Assembly: GCA_021234155.1 (NCBI GenBank)
Contig: JAJEKV010000059.1
Location: 5,751,215-5,815,214 of the forward strand
DNA length: 64,000 nt
Reading direction: 5' to 3'
Source: Isoetes taiwanensis
Lineage: Eukaryota; Streptophyta; Lycopodiopsida; Isoetales; Isoetaceae
Positions within the stretch are counted from its first letter, which is position 1, and each line of letters opens with the position of its first letter. Positions 1 through 12,170 of the stretch are shown piece by piece. A model generated the notes under the pieces. That model saw nothing but the letters and a program-made list of their open reading frames with translations. It was not told where the DNA came from and made no database searches. Made by a program: the position numbers and the translations under genes.

Positions 1-1654
1 AAGATGTGGCGTTTCTGATTTTTGTATTGCTCTGTTTCTTTGCAATTTGCTGATTCCTTTGTACATAGATGTGCTCATTGATAGAAATTGAAAGAGATAA
101 AAGCAAAACCTCATCATCCAAATCTTCGACTCTTCTTGAACTTTCTTCATCTTGATACATTTTGAAATGACAACCTTTCTGAATCTTTGGCTTGGTGATA
201 CTTTTACTTATAGGGTTTTGCGGCGGGCTATATACAAATCAAGGTAAATTACATTTACAAATTTGGGATTCAAAAGCCATAAGCGATGGGTCATTTACCT
301 CCTCATCACTATCATCGAATTGCTTTCATGGAACTATGCATGTTTTGCATCCTTAAACGATGGCTTTATTTGAAGCCTTCCGTTGAACTTCATCCTATTT
401 CAAAGTCATGAAAACAGAGCTTGGGCCCCTCGGGTTTCTAACCTTTTAATCTTGAAGAATAAAATTCTTGCTTGAAGATTAGGTCAAAATTCATAAACTC
501 CATTTACTTTCCGCTGCTACTTGTTTTTGGATTAAGGTTTCCATCTAGCCTCCTACATGAACTAGAATTTGGCCAGAGAGTTTAAGGAGATAGTGGGTTT
601 GGAGCAGTTTTGGAATATCTCAAGCATATACGGCATATCACAGAATATGCGAAAACCCACATGGACCAAGGTTTGCCCAGGGGCAGCTTAAAAAACACCA
701 CCTTAAAAACATCCCTTCAAAAAACTATCTGCTTTGAGAAAACAACACATCCTTAGAAAGAAATCACACCACTTAGAAACCACACATTCTTAAAAAAAAA
801 AGCTCACGGCTCCTTAAGAAAAACTACGGCATATGCAAAGCCACACCTCCATATAACTTCACGTGTAGAGTTTTTCCAAATCTTCAAAAACAACTCATGT
901 TTTGTTTTTTCTTTACATTGTTTTCGGTTAATGGACCAAATGTTGGGGTTGTAGTGCTAGTCGAGGAATTGAAGCGGGGTTTTTCCATGATAATCCTAGG
1001 GATGAAATGGCGGATGAGTGGTTAATTAATCATAGCTTCGGATGGTTATTGCCATGCCTCTTTCTCAATGATTCTAATTGTGACACTCAAGATCATCATC
1101 GATAGCCGCTTCCTCTTGAATTGGAGTTGATTAGTGATCGAAGAAACCATTCATTACAAAGCATGATTCGATTGGAGGACCACCAAGACCAGGTTGAGGT
1201 CTCAATGCATATTGAGAACATCCTCGCGGCTTGAAAGCGTGAGAGAAAATCCCGGATAGAGACATGTATTAGCGGTGGATGATGATGAAAGAAGGGTTGA
1301 ACATGATTTATATGACATTGCTAACATTTATCAATTTTTTTTAAGTATATTTCATTTGTCGTTGAAGAATGTGTGTTGAGATACTCGTGATACAATTGCT
1401 AATTATTATGCATTTATGATCTTTTGGATCATATGAGACAAATCACGATAATGCACACTTTATGGTATATTATTAGCCTTACCAATCTTGTTTCTAGCCA
1501 CACGTAGGATGGTATGAAATGAAGACTTTGAGAAAGAGAAAAATAGAAGTAATTATAATGCAGTATAAGCGGAAAATGGTTCTTCGAATGAATGGCAAAA
1601 GTGTCTCTTTGGTATCTTTGCATATAGGATTATTTAAAATGCTTAAAAAGAATA
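1..1654. other. Unassigned non-coding DNA
   Basis: No open frame of convincing length or recognisable protein similarity is visible on either strand. A weak A-rich degenerate direct repeat (units resembling CACCTTAGAAAC, period roughly 20-30 bases) lies around 685-810. No element boundary could be defined. Confidence 0.5.
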
Positions 1655-1824
1655 CAAAGTGCATGACTACTTAGAGTGCATACTATATGAGTTGATGGTA
1701 TAGAGTTGGGCCGGTAGAGTTCTTTGATAGCATCAACTCTAGAGATCATTACAAACAAGAGTTAAATCATGTTAGCATGAATAGTAGAGTTCATACTACT
1801 ATAAGGTCAAGCGGTAACATCAGG

Positions 1825-2130
1825 ACATAGGGTTACATATAGAGTCCAATAATAGCATCAAACATAGAGTCATTGGTAGAGTCGAATTAAAATCGATGGT
1901 AGTGTCGGATATAAAGTGAGAATTAGAGATCAATATAAAGTCATACATAGCATCAATGGTAAGGTCGGGACTGATCCTTGGTAAAGCGTGGACATAGGGT
2001 TAGATTATATAGTCAATAGCATCAAACATACAGGGCATTGGTAGGGTCGAGATTAGAACTACTTGGTAGTGTAGGACATAGAGTCGCGGTGGAGTCCAAT
2101 ATAAAGTTATACATAGCACCAATAATAGCG
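1825..2130. repeat. 164-bp tandem duplication in CACTA subterminal DNA
   Basis: The segment starting GGACATAGGGTTA at about 1825 recurs at about 1989. The same ordered landmarks follow in both: TAGCATCAAACATA, ATTGGTAG.GTCGA, TAGTGT.GGA, AATATAAAGT, GTCGGGACT. Only small differences separate the two copies. Confidence 0.7.
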
Positions 2131-2154
2131 CGTCGGGACTAGAGTCGGATGACA

Positions 2155-2450
2155 TGCATGCATGAACCTAATGCTAGCACCTTTGACTCGCAATGCATCG
2201 GCTCATCGTCGGCTATAATGTCGATTATAATGATAGATTTTCAAAAATGACAAAGCGTCATCTCTATAGAGTCGATTAGAAGTCACAATTAGAGTAAGTA
2301 CATGCTGAACCCTGAAAATGCTAACACCTATGATTCATAGTGCATCGGCTCATGAGTCAGGTTAATAGCGTCGGTTATAGCATTAGATTAGTTAGAATGA
2401 TAAAAGCGTCATCCATAGAATCAGGACCTTAGCATCGAATTAGGAGAAAT
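2155..2450. repeat. ~150-bp tandem duplication in CACTA subterminal DNA
   Basis: The landmarks CATG.TGAACC, AATGCTA.CACC, TGCATCGGCTCAT and AAGCGTCATC occur in the same order twice, about 150 bases apart. Together with the adjacent 164-bp duplication this forms the subterminal repeat region. Confidence 0.6.
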
Positions 2451-2540
2451 ATCTAAACATAAGTGTTGCTTTATTAACTCACAGAACACTATTTCACGAG
2501 AAAAACATCAAAAATATCAACCGGCTATAGCTGACTCTAA

Positions 2541-2562
2541 TAGCCCTTTTTCTCTTGTAGTG
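2541..2562 (-). repeat. CACTA terminal inverted repeat (one end)
   Basis: The plus strand ends in TTTTTCTCTTGTAGTG at 2562, whose reverse complement starts CACTACAAGAG. The outward CACTA and the following A-rich stretch match known plant CACTA ends. The partner repeat was not found. Confidence 0.65.
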
Positions 2563-2689
2563 GCGTGATCAAATTATGAAATGATTATCGCGACTCAATA
2601 TGTTTTGTTCTTTCATGTAAAGAAATTTGGATTTTTCGTCATGGCAATCACGGCAATACTTATGACAATATAATGGTGTTGGCTCTTTA

Positions 2690-2900
2690 CGCACTAGGCA
2701 CAATTAGAGTAATCGTCCAAAGCCAAATTATTTCTCCTAGAAGCAAATTAAAGCTGCTTGCATACTCGACAGTAGAAGAGCAATAGAGGTTTGTTCTACT
2801 TTTCGGTAATCTTTACTTATCAAAGCAAACATATCGATCTCAATTCGTTGTATCCACATCACCACCCCAATCGCATCACGCAAAACCTTCAGAAGCAATG
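2690..2900 (-). pseudogene. copia RNase H C-terminal relic
   Basis: The minus strand near 2700-2790 reads SSTVEYASSFNLLLGEIIWL. It aligns with the SSTEAEY...EIIWL end of copia RNase H, with one frame irregularity. It marks the 3' end of the copia coding region; the CACTA terminus lies about 130 bases further on. Confidence 0.6.
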
Positions 2901-3134
2901 AACTTTTCCAATTTTATACCATGTTCCGTCGAAGATAAGCCCATAGTTTAGAGTGCCTTTTAAAACCTTAGAATGCAGCCTTTAGAACACCCGTATCCCT
3001 TCACCCGAGGGATTGTTTAAAATTGACTTAACATATTTTTATACGAGGATGTCGGGCGTGTACAATTCGATACATATTAGAAGACATCCAATAAGTTCTC
3101 TATAGGGGTCGATTCATCATATGATCTTTTCTTC

Positions 3135-3900
3135 TTACGTTTTCGGACACATTTGGTGATTCTTAAAGTCGGATGCTCTTTGAGTCTTTGTAGTTGCATT
3201 CTTCCATCTTAAATCTTTTAAAGCATGCACAAAATATTTCTTTTCACGGGTGATGGCTATAAATCCGAACACTAATAATACATAAACTTCCATACCTAAC
3301 AAGCTGTTTGGGTTCCCCAAGTCTGTCATGCGAAATCTTTTGCTTTAAAATATTTTTTGCAACATTTTTAAGCGTTAACATCATTCTTTGCCATGACACA
3401 ATCATCTACATACAGCGAATTATACAAAAGCGATCGTCTCCTATAGACATACACATTTCCATCCATGTTTAATTTTCAAATCCATGTGCTTTCAAATGAT
3501 TCAGATAGCCATACCCATTCTTGAGTAAACGCGTAGACCATAGGTATACGTAATTTCCATGCTATCCCCATCCAGGTCACCATATCCGGGGAGGTTGCTC
3601 CATAAATCTCCTCATTCAAATTACTTGCATTTAAAAGCGTAGTGCTAACATCCATATGATGCAATTCTAAATTATTATTATTATTAGCGTAGCCATAATA
3701 TCGCTCTAATACTTGTTAACTTAACAATAGGAGAGAAAGTTTCATCATAATCAATACTACCTTCTATTTTGTGTAATGTTTGGCCACTAGTCTGGCTTTG
3801 AACTTTTTGTGTCCGTTCATGCGGCCTGTTTAATTCTAAAATCCACTTGTTTCCAACAACATTACATTGTGGGCGCATCAACTGGCATATTAATGTCTCA
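3135..3900 (-). pseudogene. copia reverse transcriptase relic
   Basis: Three minus-strand fragments match successive parts of the copia RT (RVT_2) domain. At 3684-3881: NKWILELNRP followed by IDYDETFSPIVKLTSIRAIL. At 3476-3664: HHMDVSTTLLNASNLNEEIY, the catalytic-aspartate region. At 3135-3329: MTDLGNPNSLLGMEVY with KKYFVHALKDL. The YVDD-containing stretch between the last two is not intact. The frames change between fragments. Confidence 0.8.
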
Positions 3901-4560
3901 AATGCGTTTAAAGAGAACTTAATTACGCATCATTGCATGTTCCATTTATCGACTCTAGGACTTTCTATAGCTTCATTACTTAGTTAGTTGGTATTTGATT
4001 CTAACACAGTCCTTAAAATGGGTATTACCTGATCACTTTCTTCAATCTCTTTAAAATGACACACTTCTCGGTTGCATCTCTCCTCCTTACTTCTTCGGAA
4101 GCCCCTCACATCCCTTCCATATTGAAACATGTCGAGATGATATTCCTTCCTTAAGACAATTGGCGGTTTAGCACCTCCCTCTGGTATTCACGAGTGGTTT
4201 CATTTCCTCATCATCGCGTTCAGTTTGAAGTCTAGATGTTGAGTTTGTTCAGCTCTAGCTCCTGCAGCGATTAGTGTCATGATAGTTCCTGTTTCTTCTT
4301 CCTCATCATCAAAATGATCCCAGGTTCCCGGTTAATATTTTTTATACGCATCTTGATCTTGCTTATTAATAAAAACCCGATCCATATATATGCTTTTCAA
4401 AGAGCATCTCGGCTGACAATTCTTGCTTTCGTTTACTTGGATAAGCAAAAGTCGTATCCTTTGACATTGTCATGGCTGAAGTAAGTTTCTCTACTTTTGT
4501 CGTCTAACCCGATCCTATTCTCTTCCATTATTTTTTTGCATAAGCTAGTATCCCAAAACT

Positions 4561-5255
4561 TTAAATTCTTTTTGTAGATTGGCGTTTTGCATCCCAAGCT
4601 CGTAATACGGGGCTTTTACCTTCTAAGGCCCTTGCTTGAGATTTTGTTTTGCACATAGAAGGCTGTGTTTTACGATACGCCCATAAAAGTTTGGAAGACA
4701 CCTTATCTTTAGCATTGCGATCTTTGATTCCATTCTTGTTAGGTTTTCCTCTCGGAGACGCACCATTTTGTTGAGTCATGCGTCAAAGCTGCCTTTTAAT
4801 TCCTTTTTACGCACGAAAATGCTTAAGCTCATCGATAGAAGTATTCTCTGGCCGACCTTAAGCATTTTAGTTTGCACCACTGTTTCCCGTTCAACTTAAA
4901 GATAGACTTTGAATGAATTGAATGCTGACTTTTATGACTTAGAAATACCATTTAAGATTTCTTGGGAATAATCATCAATAAAGCGATACAAAGTAATATT
5001 TCCACTCCTTTTATTCTAACTCTCATAGGGCCCGCATAAATCCGGAATGTACCAAAGCTAACTTTTCACCTACTCGTTCACTTTTCTTAGGAAAAGGCTT
5101 TCTACTTTGCTTACCCAACATGCAACCATGGCATGGTGGTATTAAACCTTCCTTAATATTACCTACAGCATCCCTAAGTCATTCAATGCCTTAATAGCTA
5201 CTCCATAAAGATTATATTTTTCAAATTTGTGGCTGACCTAGGCGTTGATGCCATA
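4561..5255 (-). pseudogene. copia GAG-pre-integrase and integrase relic
   Basis: The minus strand near 5030-5250 encodes a GAG-pre-integrase zinc region: a WHQRLG motif followed by PPCHGCMLGKQSRKPFPKK, which supplies the H..CxxC ligands. It then runs into a LALVHS stretch. At 4561-4779 the fragment beginning QQNG and containing SSKLLWAY and ALEGKSP matches the C-terminal end of the copia integrase core. Integrase would insert the cDNA into the genome. The DDE catalytic core between these pieces is broken by stops and not readable as one frame. Confidence 0.75.
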
Positions 5256-5794
5256 ATTCTATTGATTTGTATTTTCAACTTCAATGCTTAATAGCATATC
5301 CACACTTCTTGGGATAAAACTCAAACCGATTTCCAACTCTATTGCATATAATACAATGTTTCCATTATTGTGCACTATGCACATGTGCTTATCAAATGAC
5401 ACTCTATAATCTCTATCTACCAAATCAACTCTGAAATTAAGTTCTTCACCACTCCACAGAAACCACACAAGACATTATCAATAGATATCACACTTCCATC
5501 TTCACCTTCAAGTTCTAATAAGCCACAACCTTCTACTTTTTGTTCTTCACCATTTGCCATACATTACACATTTTAGTTTACTAGTTTGCATATCTTTTTT
5601 AATGTTGTGAACTTCCATCACGGTTACCGACTCAGGAATCTATAACCATGGTTAGCCAAGAATTTCATCGCACAAACTTGATATACGAACAGATTTACCT
5701 CTTCTTGGGGAATTTCTTGAGTTGATACGACCTATAGTTGGTTTTGAAAGGTAAGCTGTCCTTCTTGGAAGCTCCTCTACTAAATGAAGAACCT

Positions 5795-6627
5795 CTAAAA
5801 CTTCCACGTCCTCTTCCTTTTCTTGTACACATATTAGCAAGATGTCCTCCTTCCCCACAAGCGCCATACGTCACGACCTTGCCCTATCTGCTTGAACAAT
5901 TTGTGGCTTAATATGACCACTTTCTCCACATCCATAGCATATCCCACATCCTTCATTTTCCTTACTTCTCCCTAAGCCCTCTTTCGGCAAATAAAATACT
6001 ATCTCCCCACAGTTATAATCCTTCTTGCTTCTCTTTGTGTGACTTAGGTTCTTAGCGTACTTATTGCTTCTTCCTTAGTTTTTGCGGTTAATGCTTGAGA
6101 TTAATGAAGCAATATTTTCATCATATTAAATAAACATGTCGATATGTATAATATTTTAGATTTGAGCAGAGGGCGGCACCATCTAAATCCATAAAAAATA
6201 CCTTCCATTTTATCAAAACCGTTCCACCAAATCCTTACCTCTTACATATTTGGGCATTCTTAATTCTTGTTCTGGCTTATGTCGAGGCAGCTTAATTTTT
6301 TTCATACTCGATTACATTAAATATTGCCACATTTCTCGTGGACTCATGTGATGAATAGAAGCTATAATTCATAGCAAGCTTGGAAATAATAATACCTTTG
6401 AAACTACGCTATATCCTTAGAGGATGAAAACAACCGAGAAGTCTTTGCTTGCACCTTCCGGTTTTTCTTGTAACCTTCCTTTGCTTCGGTTTGATGGGGT
6501 CTCACATAATCCCAAAGCCCTTCAATTTCTAATGCTTTCTCCACTTTCACCTTCCATGCTTGAAAGCACAGGCCTCCTTGTTTCAACACCGGCTAATATC
6601 AGGCGGCTTAACTTTATTGGCTGCCAT
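5795..6627 (-). pseudogene. copia gag relic (nucleocapsid-like)
   Basis: A minus-strand ATG at 6627 opens MAANKVKPPD, but this frame soon stops. The next frame carries the WKVKVEKALEIEGLWDYV region typical of the copia gag N-terminus (UBN2-type). Two CCHC-like knuckles follow. One near 5900-5945 reads CYGCGESGHIK, with the last Cys replaced. One near 5830-5870 reads ACGEGGHLANMC and continues into a basic RGRGSF-type stretch; its first Cys is missing. Gag packages element RNA into virus-like particles. Frameshifts and lost zinc ligands make it a pseudogene. Confidence 0.7.
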
Positions 6628-7469
6628 CACCTTCGAGATCAAAGCTCGATGCAGGATAGTGGAAACAAAGCCTTTGAGTCAAAATTGAACCAGTTAAATA
6701 CCCGCGGCACAATCTTCTCCCTTTTAAACCCTCACATCATATGAGGAAACAACTTTGCAAATAGCAATTTTATAGTATTCAATTAGAGCTAGCATGGTTT
6801 AATGATAATATGCTAAGCATTATAAATAGCATTAGAAATATTTCATAGCAGTATATCAATATTTATATGTGTATGCATATATGTCCTTAGGTCTTATATA
6901 TCTAATCAAATTGCAAAGGGGAAAGCAACTTAGAGCAAACTTTTGTAAAGAAATTCAAATTAAATTATTTACAAATCGAACAGATTGGTCGCCGATATCA
7001 TGCTCAATGTAAGTCCAACTTATCATCACCCAAATACAAATACAAATTTGTATGCAAATTAAAATGAACCAATGCTTTGATATTCTTCTTCTACCGCTCA
7101 CGCCATCGTCCACTTAGTTAGTTTTGCCCACTAAAACAGCCTCATCTCGTGGAGGAGATCATCATTGGAGATTGAACAGTAATCGGTATCTTCTTCAACA
7201 TGTCTGGCAGCGGGGATTCATTTTATACCTTCATTATATTATATAGGTGTAATATTGCTTTCAATATTGTAAAGTGTGACATCGCTTCCTATCTGTGCTG
7301 GGTGTAAAGAGTATTTTTCACCATATGATCCTAATTCGTGGATGTTCATCATCGGATGTACTTTAGGTCTTTGGAATTTCAATCACAAGATGTGATCTAG
7401 GTTGAGAATGCATTTGGATTTATCCTTCTTCCGTCTGTTATTTCGAGATTCAATGGCGGCTTTTAGAGC
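6628..7469. other. A+T-rich spacer, probable copia 5' LTR side
   Basis: There is no coding signal. The stretch is A+T-rich with ATATAT-like runs near 6840-6900 and lies immediately upstream of the copia gag on the minus strand, where a 5' LTR and leader would be. No second copy was found near 2.6 kb to confirm an LTR. Confidence 0.35.
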
Positions 7470-9055
7470 AATGGTGTTTTGGAAAAATTTGGGATGAAGT
7501 CAATAGGTTCAAACTTCATTTCTTTAGTGGTAGGAGTCCAGCGAACTTCGATGGTAGCGTCACTTCAGGCGACTTTCACCCGACCATTTTTTTTACATCC
7601 ACATATTTTTACAAAGAGAGTGTTCCATCGTTTCATACTTTTTACCGTATTTAACATATGCAACTTTGACACTATCCTTGGCCCCAGTGCAAATGATCAA
7701 AACTCAACCTCTAAGCGTAAACCTTTCAGAAACTAGCAAAGGCCACCAGATTCACATTTCATAGGCCATATACTTAGTCAGTTTGACCAAAGCTTAAAAC
7801 TCCCAGAGGCGGCTTGCCCCAAACTTCTCCAAAGGCCTTGGCTGATGGATGGCGGCTCTCCCACACTATAAGCGTAGTCGAGCACGCGATGGGTGAGAAT
7901 GTTGACATTACCTAGGGATAGCCAAGTTTTGGGAAGACCACCCCTTGTCTTACCAAGGAGCACCAAAATAGCTAGGTATGGCAACACACTTTCGTGGTCA
8001 ATAGGCCCTAGGTGGTGCTTGTGGAATATTATTGCCATGTAGGTGGATTCATGTTTATTCCTTGGATGTGGCCCGGTGGAACTTAGTTCTTAGGGGTAAT
8101 TTCATCATTTTGGATGATATGGCAAATTTGAATGCGATTTGAGCCTCCATACTACCCAAGCGACAAAATGGTTGGGTTTGTACCTATGATCATTGTAGGG
8201 CCTTCCACCTTGGGTTTGATAAGCTCTCTTAGATCAATCTTGGTTGCTTTTTACCTTGAGGCAGAATCCTTGAATATAAGGATTCAATGATCAAATGGGG
8301 AACCCGAGGCTACGAGGGAAGAGGGTGGGCATTGGCGATATAACCCAGGGAAGTGCCCTTAAACTTCAAAGACATGCCCACAGACTTTGGATTATACCCA
8401 TTTCGGCTCAAAGCGAGAACAGCTGGCTCAAACATGCCACATTGTCTCAATGCTTAAACATGCCATAGGCTCCCTTACATCTCGGCTTAAGCGTATCATA
8501 TATGCTCAAATATGCCACCTAAGGCTCAAATATGTCACATAGGTTCAAAGTGTTGCCCTAGAGACCAATCATGCCATAGGCTCGAACAACCACATAGGCT
8601 CAAACTACTACCTAGGCTCAAGCATTGTTCCCTCTGAGTCAAACATTCCCTAGGCTCAAACATGCTACCTTGGCTCAAACATTGCCACAGGGTCAAACAT
8701 GCCCCTAGTCTCAAGGCATGACCGTGGCTCAAACATGCCCCTAGTATTCCACTAGGGTCATAAAAATGTTCTTTCAAATGATTTTTTGTTTTGTTAGGAT
8801 GACATATGATTTCATATGTTCTTTTTATAGTTGAAATGTTGTGCTGCATTCAAACATGCCTGGCCGAGGAGTATGTCACTTTGCCCTAACACTGGCTCAA
8901 ACATATAGGCTCCAAGCTTACATGTGGCTCAAACATACTCCCCAGAGGCTCAAACATGAGGCGTGAAGCCCATTTGGATCACGTGATTCAAACATACCCA
9001 CATAGACTCAAAGGGACATGGCTCAAACATGCCACTTGGTAGGCATAAAAAGCAG
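7470..9055 (+). mobile_element. FB1: half foldback element (core module, arm, satellite)
   Basis: This is a diverged third member of the family seen at 32-39 kb. From 7470 to 7708 it matches a core module: the landmarks TTGGGAT, CAATAG and AGTGCAA appear in the same order as in FB2. Then comes a junction (7708-7765, GCGTAAACCTTTCA.AAACTAGC). An arm from about 7765 to 8330 shares GGGGTAATTT, GGATGATATGGC and ACCACCCCTT with the FB2 right arm. A short-unit satellite follows. There is no left arm, so it is half an element. No coding capacity is seen. Confidence 0.65.
8395..9055. repeat. Degenerate ~20-bp satellite (GGCTCAAACATGCC type)
   Basis: Units such as GGCTCAAACATGCCACCTA repeat with many gaps and substitutions, split by about 130 bases of A+T-rich DNA near 8740-8860. 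The unit is clearly related to the 19-bp GGCATGTTGGAGCCTAGGT satellite at 32-36 kb in reverse complement. It sits at the same place relative to the arm. Confidence 0.75.
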
Positions 9056-11372
9056 GGTATTAGTCTCTTTAATTTCAGTTAGAATCTTTATTTTCCATTT
9101 CGAGTTTTCGCTTGGCGAGGAAAAATTATGGTAGAATTCCGAATTTCGGAGTTTCTATCACGAGTGGTAAATACTCATTATATATGCAAAATTTGGTGGA
9201 GCATGACATAGAATGGCAACTATCTAGATAGATAAGATAATATAACATTTTTTACGTCCACGAGCCCCTTTCAGTCCATGGCCAATTATAGAGCAAAGTG
9301 AGGGGCCTAAACAAAGCTGGGGGTACTAAGCTTCCCTCCTGAGACGAGAAACATACAAGTTTAATTTAAAAAGAAAAAAAAATAAAAATAAAGAGCACAC
9401 CAAACTTGGTACCGGCTCTGACTGAGGGGTTTTGCGGCCTTGATCAAAGGCAAGTGATGACCCTCACAGGGATATCTGCCTTACATTTCTTCTAGAGCCT
9501 AGTTTCTCGAACCTTACTTGAGCTCATCTTCTGCCAAACAAGTTAAAATTTGGATGGTGAGAGGAGGTCACATGCAGAAGTAGGGGGTGCCCTTAAGGTG
9601 ATTGCCATGCTACAAAACATATAGCCCTATTTACCGGACTCCGAAAATGCACCAGACGGTGGTGTGTCCTGTATCAGGCGGTCTTATCATTGTGATCCTT
9701 GGTTTCGGATATACATGAGTATCTGAGAAAATTATGTAGCTGCCTCTATATCTAAACATGAACTTGCTTTCGCAACCCCCACAACACGCAAATTCAAGTG
9801 CCAAGCCCTGCACAAGCTGATCTGAACCTATACTCTATGTCTGTTCTAAGGCTGGCTTCTAGCCTATGTGCACGGTGGAGCTCATCCTGCATATCTACAT
9901 CCCTAAAATCTGTATATGGCAGTGACTGTGTCAGGTTGGACCATGGCGTCTACTTGGAAGGTGCTTGGGAGACATCTCTGGCTTGGTTTGCACCATGACT
10001 GACATAAACTCGGATTATGTCTACAGGAGGTAATCAGTGGCTGTGGAGAGTTCGAAGGTAACCTTTCAATGAGGAGCTTGAGAAGCTCCAGAACCTGATG
10101 CTAAGGTTCCAAAGGGCAGCTGTACAGAATCATCTATAATAATGAGTTAGTGCACACCGATTTCTGAAGCGTGGCTGAGATGGTATCTGGCAGACCGAAG
10201 TGGAAGGGAGTTCCCAAGGCATCCGTGTCTTAGGCTGTAATAGGTGGAGGTGGCGGACTGGGCTCAGCCTTGGCTGCTTTTCACAGCCATATCCTTGGCG
10301 TTACGGTCATAGCTGGAGGAGACCGACTTGGGGAAAAACCGAGCTGGGGAGGGAGCAGTCCACAGCGGGAGAGACTGAGTATGTAGCCACAAGTCTGGAG
10401 AATAGCTTGAACTTAAAAAACCAAAGGTAGTCCTGAGGGAATCCAATGGCACTATAGGCCCCATCTGGAAACAAAGCAGATTTGAAAGGAAGGTAACCGA
10501 GAGCAAGAGCCAACCTCTAAGAAGGGGTAACCCCTGACCTCTGGAATGATGGAGAGGAAGTATCTACCAGGAAAATCAACCTTCTAATGCAGGCAAAGGC
10601 ATATAAAGGTTGCATTGGAGGGGCAAAGAAATTTTGGCCCGAGGGAGACAAAGGGCCAGCGTGCCTATCTGTTTGGGTATGGACTATGAGTCGTAATGCG
10701 GAAAGCGGACAAATTTGGAAGGGAATTCAACCGAACAAATGGACTTGAATAAAGAGATAACGACCTATGAAACCAATCTTGATCTCGATGAAGAGTTGTA
10801 CCTACTCTGTCAAGTTTTTTTGGAAGTCTTGGACTGGTCTAGTACTAGAAAACCTGACTGTCTAGGCCGGTGTATGGGATCTCAAAGCCTAAAGTTGCAT
10901 CTATGTTATCCCCTCCCGAGACTATTGTCTGAGGATAGACGGAAATTTGTCGATGCAAATGAGCCCTGTAGAAATTTTGTAGAGTCTTGACAAGATAAGC
11001 CAAAACCACACCAAAGCCAAACCTTGGCGGGGAGGTGACAAACCCAATTCATGAAAAGCGGAGATTCAGAGCAACAAAGCTTACATGGCGGAGATTGAAC
11101 TAGGGATTTTGAAGAATGGCCATTAGAATCCTTAGGATGTATGATTTATTTGTTTAAGGATGAAAAATGATCTTGTATGAAACATAACCCAAGTCTAAAT
11201 GGGATCATCGTTGATGCCCCATGGAAAAAATGGGGCATCATGGGATGGGTGCATGGGATGACATGATGGTGTCCAATATATATACCTTCGGTATATACAT
11301 TTTGATTCAAAACGAAAAAAACCATAGGATTGTCATGGTGAAATTTAAAAGAAATATGATATAACTAGACCA
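9056..11372. other. Unassigned DNA, no supported gene
   Basis: Open frames here are short (under 100 codons), overlap on both strands and show no recognisable domain. The longest plus-strand frame, 10715-10990, has no visible motif. The stretch is less A+T-rich than its surroundings and may be an old retroelement piece, but nothing supports a family. Confidence 0.4.
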
Positions 11373-11800
11373 AGCCCAACGTTGCTGGGCTAGGTTGGAA
11401 ACATGTCATTGAAACATTGTGATTTTGCATTATCCAAATGGTTATGCATAGTCTAAGGTACTTCGAAATATGTCAACGAACCAAGTGCATTGCTGGGCTA
11501 GGTTGGAAACCTGTCATTGAACTTAGTGAATTGAGTCCACATTGTGACCTTGCGTTATCCAAGCGGTTGTGCCTAGTCTAAGGTACTTTGAAATATGTCA
11601 ATGAACTTATTAGATTGTGTCCACATAGCTTGCAAACTTGCATTATCCAAGTGGTTGTGCATAACCTAGGCTTTGTTCGTTATCCAAGTGGTTGTGCATA
11701 GTCTAAGGTACTTCGAAATATGTCACTGGACTTATTGGATTGTGTCCATATACCTTGCAAACTTGCATTATTCAAGTGGTTGTGCATAGGGTACTTTGTT
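11373..11800. repeat. ~125-bp tandem repeat, about 3.5 copies
   Basis: The phrase CTAAGGTACTTCGAAATATG recurs at about 11453, 11578 and 11703, exactly 125 bases apart. It is accompanied each time by CATTATCCAAGTGGTTGTGC and by TTGTGTCCACAT or a close variant. The first copies also carry TGCTGGGCTAGGTTGGAAAC (11381 and 11491). Confidence 0.8.
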
Positions 11801-11879
11801 CGATGGAAACAAATACTAATTATAGTGACAAACCTTTCAATATTAGAAGAATAAAATGTAAAATCGTTGTTTATAACTT

Positions 11880-12170
11880 CTAAGTCTTTTAAGAAATTAT
11901 ATGGAAACATAAGGATTGGTGCAAGATGTGACATGTCCATTTTGAACATCATTTTTTCATATGGAAACATTAGGATTGGGGCATGTGACGTGCATTTTGA
12001 ACATTATTTCTTCATCCTTAAATTGTTGCCTTTTTTTATATGCAGCATGCCAAAGGATAGAAATCTTGTAGATCAAAAAATTCCTCATGACTGTCATCAT
12101 TTCTTCATCATTAAATTGTTGCCCATATTTTATATGCAGCGTTCCAAAAGCCAATCCATGAGACAATAAA
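11880..12170. repeat. Two short tandem duplications
   Basis: Near 11895-12010 a segment starting ATATGGAAACAT.AGGATTGG and ending CATTTTGAACAT occurs twice. Directly after, a segment with TTCTTCATC.TTAAATTGTTGCC and TTATATGCAGC occurs twice (about 12007-12170). These produce overlapping repetitive open frames that I do not consider genes. Confidence 0.65.

Larger units (their letters stand above)
1655..2562. mobile_element. CACTA (En/Spm-like) transposon terminal region
   Basis: Read on the minus strand, this block begins at 2562 with CACTACAAGAGAAAAAGGGC. That is the classic plant CACTA terminus (CACTACAAGAAAAA-type). The DNA inside it is packed with short motifs such as TAGAGTC, TAGCATCA and GCGTCAT, as expected of CACTA subterminal transposase-binding repeats. 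No transposase frame and no matching left terminus were found. It is therefore a truncated or non-autonomous copy, or its other end lies outside the readable part. The left limit given is where the subterminal repeats begin, not a proven boundary. Confidence 0.6.
2690..6730 (-). mobile_element. Ty1/copia LTR retrotransposon, decayed internal region
   Basis: Fragments in several minus-strand frames follow the copia order from right to left: gag with zinc knuckles, GAG-pre-integrase zinc region, integrase, reverse transcriptase, RNase H. Integrase upstream of RT is diagnostic of copia rather than gypsy. The coding span of about 3.9 kb fits a copia polyprotein. Many stops and frameshifts rule out function. 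Flanking LTRs, a primer-binding site and a target duplication could not be identified; the A+T-rich DNA beyond 6628 is where the 5' LTR would be expected. Confidence 0.8.

Noticed and set aside
945-960. TTGTAGTG as another CACTA end
   Set aside because: Only eight bases match. There is no A/T-rich inner terminus and there are no subterminal repeats next to it.
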